Shown piece after piece: positions 59,100 to 64,000 of a stretch of 64,000 bases of DNA. The DNA is from an uncultured Clostridia bacterium. GTDB taxonomy: Bacteria; Bacillota; Clostridia; Oscillospirales; Ruminococcaceae. The notes below the pieces were generated by a model, which did not search any database, was not told the origin of the DNA, and saw only the letters and a list, made by a program, of their open reading frames with translations. Made by a program: the position numbers and the translations under genes. Each line of letters begins with the position of its first letter. The stretch's first letter is position 1. The stretch is taken from contig CALZUA010000017.1 in NCBI GenBank assembly GCA_945829235.1, positions 1 to 64,000 on the forward strand, given 5' to 3'.

Positions 59100-61601
59100 A
59101 TGGTGCAATTTAATGTAACGGGAATGACCTGCGCGGCTTGCTCGGCGCGCGTGGAAAAGGCGGTGCGCGGGGTAACGGGCGTTTCGGAGTGCTCGGTGAA
59201 CCTGCTCACAAACTCGATGACGGTTGAGGGCGGCGCGGCTTCCGATATTATAAGGGCAGTGGAAAACGCGGGCTACGGCGCGTCCGTTAAAGGGCAAAAA
59301 TCCGCCGATACCGAGGAGAACTCGCTTGAAAACAAGGAGTTCCCGAAAATGAAGCGGCGGCTTTTTTGGAGCTTGGGCTTTCTGCTTATTTTAATGTATA
59401 TCTCGATGGGCGCGATGATGTGGGGTTTCCCGCTACCGCCGTTTTTGGCGAACGACCACGTTTCGATGGCGCTCGCGCAGTTTTTGTTAACGGCAATAAT
59501 TATGGTCATCAACCAAAAATTCTTTGTGAGCGGCTTTCGCGGGATAATCTACAAAGCGCCGAATATGGACACGCTTGTGGCGCTGGGAGCCGCGGCGGCG
59601 TTCGGTTACAGCGTCTACGCGCTTTTTGTTATGTCAAACGCGCAGGCTGTCGGCGATGGGGAAACCGTGATGAAATATATGCACGAGCTGTACTTTGAGA
59701 GCGCTGGAATGATACTCACGCTAATTACGCTTGGAAAACTGCTCGAGAGCTATTCCAAGGGCAAAACCACAAACGCGCTTCGGGGGCTTATGAAACTCGC
59801 GCCGAAAACCGCCGTGCTTATTGAAAACGGTATCGAAACTATCGTACCGGTTGAACAGGTGAAAATCGGCGATATTTTCAGCGTGAAGCCCGGCGAAAGC
59901 GTGCCGGTTGACGGAATTGTGGTTGAGGGAGAAACGGCGGTTGACGAGAGCGCGCTCACGGGAGAGAGCGTTCCCGCGGACAAAATTGTCGGAGACGAGG
60001 TTTCCGCGGCGACTATCAATCAGTCTGGGTATATCCGCTGCCGTGCGACAAGGGTTGGCGAGGACACGTTGCTGTCGAAGATTATCAAAATGGTGAGTGA
60101 TGCCTCGGCGACAAAAGCTCCCATCGCCAAAGCCGCGGACAAGGTTTCGGGGATTTTCGTGCCGGTGGTTATCGGCATTTCGCTGGTTACAATTTTGGTG
60201 TGGCTGTTGTGCGGATTTGGCGCGGGATTTGCGCTGGAGCGCGGAATTTCGGTGCTCGTGATATCCTGTCCGTGTGCGCTAGGCTTGGCAACACCCGTTG
60301 CGATTATGGTCGGGAACGGCGTTGGCGCGAAAAACGGAATTCTGTTTAAAACCGCAGTTTCGCTTGAACAAACGGGCAAAACCGATATTGTTCTCCTCGA
60401 CAAAACGGGTACGATAACCAAAGGTCAGCCCGAGGTCACGGACGTTGTTCCCGCCGATAATATTGACGAAAACGAGTTGCTTAAAACGGCGTTTTCTCTC
60501 GAAAAACGAAGCGAACACCCGCTTGCCGCAGCTATCGTGAAATACGGAAACGAGCGCGGCTTTACCGCAGACGAGCCGACCGAGTTCAAGGTTTTGCGCG
60601 GAAGCGGACTTGCGGCAACGCTGAACGGGAGAGAGCATATCGCGGGAAATCTGCGGCTTTGCGAAACGTACTGCGATATCGCGGGCAAAATGCGCGAAAA
60701 AGCCGAACAGCTTGCCGAGGAGGGCAAAACGCCGCTGTTTTTCTGCCGTGAGAGCCGGCTGATGGGAATAATCGCAGTTGCGGACGCGGTGAAAGAGGAC
60801 AGCCCGCGCGCGATTTCGCAGCTCAAAAATATGGGCATAAAAACGGTTATGCTCACGGGCGACAATCGCCGAACCGCCGAAGCCGTGGGAAAAATCGCGG
60901 GAGTTGACGAGGTAATCGCGGAGGTTTTGCCGGGGGACAAGGAGGACGTTGTTCGGGAGCTTCAAAAGAGCGGAAAAGTCGCGATGGTCGGCGATGGAAT
61001 AAACGACGCGCCCGCCCTGACTCGCGCCGATACGGGAATTGCCGTGGGCGCGGGCACGGACATCGCGATAGACGCGGCGGACGTTGTGCTGATGAAAAGC
61101 AGTCTGCTGGACGTTCCCGCGGCGATACGGCTGTCGCGCGCGGCACTCCGAAACATTCACCAAAACCTGTTCTGGGCGTTTTTTTACAACGTTATCGGCA
61201 TACCGCTTGCCGCAGGTGTTTGGATACCGCTGTTTGGCTGGCGGCTGAACCCGATGTTCGGCGCGGCGGCGATGAGCCTGTCTAGCGTGTTCGTGGTAAC
61301 AAACGCGCTGCGCTTGAATTTGGCGAAAATCTACAACGAAAAGCACGACAAAAAAATCCGCGCCAAACGCGGAAAAACCCACAAGGAGGAAGAAACGATG
61401 GAAGTCACGATGAAGATTGAGGGAATGATGTGCGGGCACTGCGAGGCGACCGTGAAAAAGGCTCTCGAAGCAATTCCGACTGTCGAGAGTGCGGAGGTTT
61501 CGCACGAAAGCGGCACGGCTGTTGTAAAGCTCTCTGCCGAAACCGATTTCGCGGTGCTCAAAAAAGCTGTCGAGGACAAAGACTATAAGGTGATTTCGTA
61601 A
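59100..61601 (+). CDS. copA: Copper-exporting P-type ATPase fused to a C-terminal CopZ-like domain
   Basis: An 833-residue P1B-ATPase exporting Cu(I). N-terminal HMA domain (GMTCAACSARVEKA, residues ~8-20), eight membrane helices, actuator TGES, CPC copper site in ISCPCALGLA, phosphorylation site DKTGTIT, HP motif (SEHPLAAA) and GDGINDAPALTRAD. After the last helix a basic linker (~745-766) leads to a second, C-terminal HMA domain (767-833; GMMCGHCEATVKKAL). C-terminal HMA domains are rare in CopA. The linker codons contain AAGGAGG eight nt before an in-frame ATG at 61398, the remains of a separate copZ start. Regulated with csoR by copper. Confidence 0.93.
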   Translation: MVQFNVTGMTCAACSARVEKAVRGVTGVSECSVNLLTNSMTVEGGAASDIIRAVENAGYGASVKGQKSADTEENSLENKEFPKMKRRLFWSLGFLLILMYISMGAMMWGFPLPPFLANDHVSMALAQFLLTAIIMVINQKFFVSGFRGIIYKAPNMDTLVALGAAAAFGYSVYALFVMSNAQAVGDGETVMKYMHELYFESAGMILTLITLGKLLESYSKGKTTNALRGLMKLAPKTAVLIENGIETIVPVEQVKIGDIFSVKPGESVPVDGIVVEGETAVDESALTGESVPADKIVGDEVSAATINQSGYIRCRATRVGEDTLLSKIIKMVSDASATKAPIAKAADKVSGIFVPVVIGISLVTILVWLLCGFGAGFALERGISVLVISCPCALGLATPVAIMVGNGVGAKNGILFKTAVSLEQTGKTDIVLLDKTGTITKGQPEVTDVVPADNIDENELLKTAFSLEKRSEHPLAAAIVKYGNERGFTADEPTEFKVLRGSGLAATLNGREHIAGNLRLCETYCDIAGKMREKAEQLAEEGKTPLFFCRESRLMGIIAVADAVKEDSPRAISQLKNMGIKTVMLTGDNRRTAEAVGKIAGVDEVIAEVLPGDKEDVVRELQKSGKVAMVGDGINDAPALTRADTGIAVGAGTDIAIDAADVVLMKSSLLDVPAAIRLSRAALRNIHQNLFWAFFYNVIGIPLAAGVWIPLFGWRLNPMFGAAAMSLSSVFVVTNALRLNLAKIYNEKHDKKIRAKRGKTHKEEETMEVTMKIEGMMCGHCEATVKKALEAIPTVESAEVSHESGTAVVKLSAETDFAVLKKAVEDKDYKVIS
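61398..61601 (+). CDS. copZ: Possible internally initiated copper chaperone CopZ
   Basis: From ATG 61398 to the copA stop the frame encodes 67 residues, exactly a free CopZ-type chaperone: EVTMKIEGMMCGHCEA with the CxxC copper site, and VESAEVSHESGTAVVKL. AAGGAGG (61383-61389) stands eight nt upstream, as strong as any ribosome site in the window. The same mRNA could thus give the long CopA fusion and free CopZ. Whether internal initiation happens is inference. Confidence 0.6.
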   Translation: MEVTMKIEGMMCGHCEATVKKALEAIPTVESAEVSHESGTAVVKLSAETDFAVLKKAVEDKDYKVIS

Positions 61602-61609
61602 ACCAAAAA

Positions 61610-61641
61610 CGCCCGAGATTTTGCTCTCGGGCGCTCTTTTT
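61610..61641 (+). terminator. Terminator of csoR-copA
   Basis: Stem GCCCGAGA/TCTCGGGC (61611-61618 with 61625-61632), then GCTCTTTTT. Confidence 0.85.
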
Positions 61642-62179
61642 ATACAAAACTAATTCTCGACAAATCGGGAAAACTCGGCTTAAGTTTCTCCATATTTCGT
61701 TCCATAACAAACAGGCTTTCCGCGTCGTTTGCTTTGATTAAATTCACGATTTTCTGCAAAAGCGAAATGATTTCGTCTCTCCGATAATCCGCTTGCGAGA
61801 GCAACGCCACGCAGTAAAAATACCCCGACAACGAGCCGATTTCGTTCGGATTGCCCTTGAACGGATAAAGGTTCGCGCTCAGACTGTTGAAAACAACGTC
61901 AACGATTTCCGCGTCTTTGGCAAAATCCGCCATACGCTGATATTCTTTGGGAGTAACGGGTGCGTGGCTGAACGAGTGCAGTTTTTTGCAGAGCGTCCAA
62001 ATTTTCTCGCGGCACTTTTCGTCGGCGTTGGACATCAAAATCCCCGTCATAATCTTCACAATTGTCATTTTCCGCTTGTCATCGAAAAATTTCATCTCGC
62101 AAAGCTGCGCGTGAGTTGAGTTCGCGAACAAATTCTGAATTTCTTTGATTTCCTGCATTGACGGTGCTGTATCTTTCAT
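61640..62179 (-). CDS. Hypothetical helical protein
   Basis: I do not recognise this 179-residue protein. It is soluble, predicted nearly all-helical, with three Cys (CEMKF, EKCRE, WTLCKK) and a Leu/Asn-rich C-terminal half (EIISLLQKIVNLIKAND). No signal peptide. It lies downstream of the Na/Pi cotransporter gene on the same strand, about 55 nt after its stop. It could share that transcript, or have its own start near the TATAAT at 62201-62196. Confidence 0.65.
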   Translation of the reverse strand: MKDTAPSMQEIKEIQNLFANSTHAQLCEMKFFDDKRKMTIVKIMTGILMSNADEKCREKIWTLCKKLHSFSHAPVTPKEYQRMADFAKDAEIVDVVFNSLSANLYPFKGNPNEIGSLSGYFYCVALLSQADYRRDEIISLLQKIVNLIKANDAESLFVMERNMEKLKPSFPDLSRISFV

Positions 62180-62211
62180 TTCGGATTCTCCATATTATAA
62201 TAGTATAGCCC

Positions 62212-62238
62212 GTTCACAAGGAGCGGGCTATTTTTTTA
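62212..62238 (+). terminator. Hairpin with plus-strand T-run
   Basis: Stem ATAGCCCG/CGGGCTAT followed on the plus strand by TTTTTTT. On the minus strand, the direction of both flanking genes, there is no T-run after the stem. It may stop antisense transcription or be an incomplete terminator for the cotransporter gene. Confidence 0.4.
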
Positions 62239-64000
62239 ATCGGGCAAAACGTACTTCGCCTTATAATCATTAAACTCGTCCATAAACTCGGACTTGTCGA
62301 GCTTTTTGAGCTCGTTGATGTATTCGTGGGTATCGAGGCTGTTGTCCTGAATTTGGATAAGGCAGACCGCGATATTCGAGCAGTGGTCGGAAACTCGCTC
62401 AAAGTTCGTGAGCAAATCCTGTAAAATAAAGCCAAGCTCGATTGTGCAGATGCCCGAGCGCAGACGCTCGATGTGACGGTTTTTCAGCTCCGCGCGAAGC
62501 GTGTCGATTACGTCCTCGAGCGGCTCAACCTCTTTCGCGAGCTTGATATCCGAGGTCATAAACGACTGTATCGACATATCGAGAATTTCCTTCAGCGCGC
62601 TTGTCATCACGCCGACTTCCTTTTCGGCGGCTTCGGAGAAGCGGATTTTTTTCGTGTGCATTTCCTCGGCGGTTTCCTTGATGTTGACCGCGTGGTCGGA
62701 AATTCGCTCCAAATCGCCGATTGTGTGCAGCAGATTTGACACAACCTGACTGTCGCTCACGGACAAATCCTTTGAGGCGACTTGCAATATATACGAGCCG
62801 ATTTTGTCCTCGTAGATATCGATTGTGTTCTCGTTATCGACAACCTCTTGTGCAATTTTCGGGTCATATTCTTTAACCAAATCAAGCGACATCAACAGCG
62901 TTTTCTGCGTGAGCGTAGCCATTTTGTAGGCAACATTCTTGCACTGCTCGATAGCAACGGACGGTGTGTTGAGGAAACGCTTGTCGAGCATCGGCATTTC
63001 CGAAGTGGTTTCGCCGTCTTTGTCGCGGATTGTGAGACAAGCGAGTTTTTCGAGTTGTTTTGTGAACGGGAGGAAAAGCGCGGTTACCAGCACGTTGAAG
63101 CAGGTGTGGATAATTGCAATTCCCACGGAGTTCAGCTGTTCGTTCATAAACGGCAAATCTATGAGCGCGTTTACCAGATAGAACAGTCCCAAAAAGACAA
63201 CCGTACCGATTACATTAAAATAAAGGTGAACGATAGCAACGCGCTTTGCGGACTTATTCGCGCCGATTGACGAGATAAGCGCGGTCACGCACGAGCCGAT
63301 GTTTTGTCCGAGAATAATCGGGAGCGCGATGGAGTAGGTTACCGTGCCGGTTGTGTTGGACATGGATTGCAGGATACCGATTGACACGGACGATGATTGA
63401 AGCACCGCCGTCAGAAGCGCGCCCGCAAGTACGCCCAAAATCGGGTTCGAGAACATTGTCATAATGCTCGTGAACTGCTCGTTGTCCTTGAGGCTTTCTG
63501 CCGCGGAGGACATCGAGTTCATACCGAACATCAAAAGCGCAAAGCCCACCATAATTGTACCGATGGTTCGCTTTTTGTCGGATTTCGTGAACATTGCGAG
63601 AATGATACCCAAAATCGCGAGAACCGTGGTGAAGGTTTTCACGCTGAAAATCTGCGAAAGAATTGCTTCACTGCCGCCGCCGACGGAGGAAAGGCTCACC
63701 AGCCAAGCGGTTGCGGTTGTACCGATATTTGCGCCCATAATGACGCCGATAACCTGCGACAGCTTCATCAGCCCCGAGTTAACGAAGCCGACCATCATAA
63801 CGGTTGTCGCCGCGGAGGATTGAATAAGAGCGGTGACAATCGCGCCCAAGCCCACACCTTTGATGGGGTTTGAGGTCATTTTTTCGAGCAGTGTTTCAAT
63901 TCGTCCGCCCGCCAGCTTTTCCAGCGCGCCGCTCAGGGTGTGCATTCCGAACATAAACACCGCGAGTCCGCCGAACATTCCAAGCAAATCCTGAAAGCTC
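62236..64000 (-). CDS. Na/Pi cotransporter with C-terminal PhoU domain (5' end beyond window)
   Basis: At least 583 residues. The frame stays open to the window edge (SFQD before LLGMFGGLAVFMFGMHTL), so the true start is probably outside. Two inverted Na/Pi repeats carry the QSSS signature: ALIQSSAATTVMMVGFVNSG (~55) and LLTAVLQSSSVSIGILQ (~195). Each is followed by a GANIGTT/GQNIGSC motif. About eight to ten membrane helices end near residue 310. The C-terminal ~230 residues are a PhoU-type three-helix bundle with two ISDHAVNI/VSDHCSNIAV repeats. It probably imports phosphate with sodium, with the PhoU part regulatory. Confidence 0.9.
   Translation of the reverse strand, partial: SFQDLLGMFGGLAVFMFGMHTLSGALEKLAGGRIETLLEKMTSNPIKGVGLGAIVTALIQSSAATTVMMVGFVNSGLMKLSQVIGVIMGANIGTTATAWLVSLSSVGGGSEAILSQIFSVKTFTTVLAILGIILAMFTKSDKKRTIGTIMVGFALLMFGMNSMSSAAESLKDNEQFTSIMTMFSNPILGVLAGALLTAVLQSSSVSIGILQSMSNTTGTVTYSIALPIILGQNIGSCVTALISSIGANKSAKRVAIVHLYFNVIGTVVFLGLFYLVNALIDLPFMNEQLNSVGIAIIHTCFNVLVTALFLPFTKQLEKLACLTIRDKDGETTSEMPMLDKRFLNTPSVAIEQCKNVAYKMATLTQKTLLMSLDLVKEYDPKIAQEVVDNENTIDIYEDKIGSYILQVASKDLSVSDSQVVSNLLHTIGDLERISDHAVNIKETAEEMHTKKIRFSEAAEKEVGVMTSALKEILDMSIQSFMTSDIKLAKEVEPLEDVIDTLRAELKNRHIERLRSGICTIELGFILQDLLTNFERVSDHCSNIAVCLIQIQDNSLDTHEYINELKKLDKSEFMDEFNDYKAKYVLPD

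Noticed and set aside
1-64000. CRISPR array or prophage
   Set aside because: No regularly spaced direct repeats and no phage structural, packaging or integrase genes are visible.

Overview
The window looks like a chromosomal segment of a gut-type clostridium (Bacillota, probably Oscillospiraceae/Ruminococcus-like). The reasons are a secreted protein ending in a two-loop dockerin, single-chain PurL, the Firmicutes order SRP RNA-dnaX-ybaB-recR, strong AGGAGG ribosome sites, and many sigma-A promoters of the form TTGACA-17 bp-TATAAT. Base composition is near balanced by eye. Coding is dense. I see no integrase, transposase gene or CRISPR array.

Layout. 0-6 kb (minus strand): a zinc-ribbon membrane protein, a G5/3D cell-wall enzyme and two tandem HPr-like proteins that lack the phosphoryl-accepting histidine. 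6-11.3 kb (plus): mtaB-purL. 11.8 kb: tRNA-Ala(CGC) with a consensus promoter. 12-25.8 kb (plus): a signalling cluster of three hybrid histidine kinases, one Hpt protein, one receiver/degenerate HD-GYP protein and one orphan solute-binding lipoprotein, with no transporter permease and no DNA-binding output. 25.8-30.7 kb: DUF421, BI-1-like and Sfp-type PPTase genes, an AT-rich orphan gene, and a dockerin/transglutaminase protein. 30.8-35.6 kb: a cysteine operon (cysK, JAMM peptidase, encapsulin remnant, cysteine desulfurase, serine acetyltransferase). 35.8-41.3 kb: a KdpDE-like pair facing a TrkA/CPA1 antiporter pair (K+/Na+ homeostasis). 41.4-47.4 kb: poorly characterised genes (metalloprotease-like, radical-SAM-like, half HsdS, BspA-type LRR). 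47.5-57 kb: PdaB-like deacetylase, ComFB, recR-ybaB-dnaX, SRP RNA, glmM, clpB. 57-64 kb: an RHH regulator operon, csoR-copA, and a Na/Pi cotransporter cut by the window edge.

The strongest discoveries are in the cysteine operon. Its roughly 320-nt leader holds a 13-codon reading frame, MKIKFCCMCKVKM, rich in Cys codons. It is followed by segments that can pair in the classical 1:2, 2:3 and 3:4 ways, the last being a terminator directly before cysK. This predicts ribosome-mediated attenuation by cysteine. Inside the operon, a deletion appears to have joined a JAMM peptidase gene to the last ~79 codons of a family 2A encapsulin shell gene. The desulfurase, which carries the long N-terminal extension typical of encapsulin cargo, is left without a shell here.

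Other notable items are a copA whose C-terminal CopZ-like domain keeps its own perfect Shine-Dalgarno and ATG, a dispersed hairpin repeat found only just after stop codons, and a KdpD-like kinase with a motif resembling the c-di-AMP-binding USP signature.
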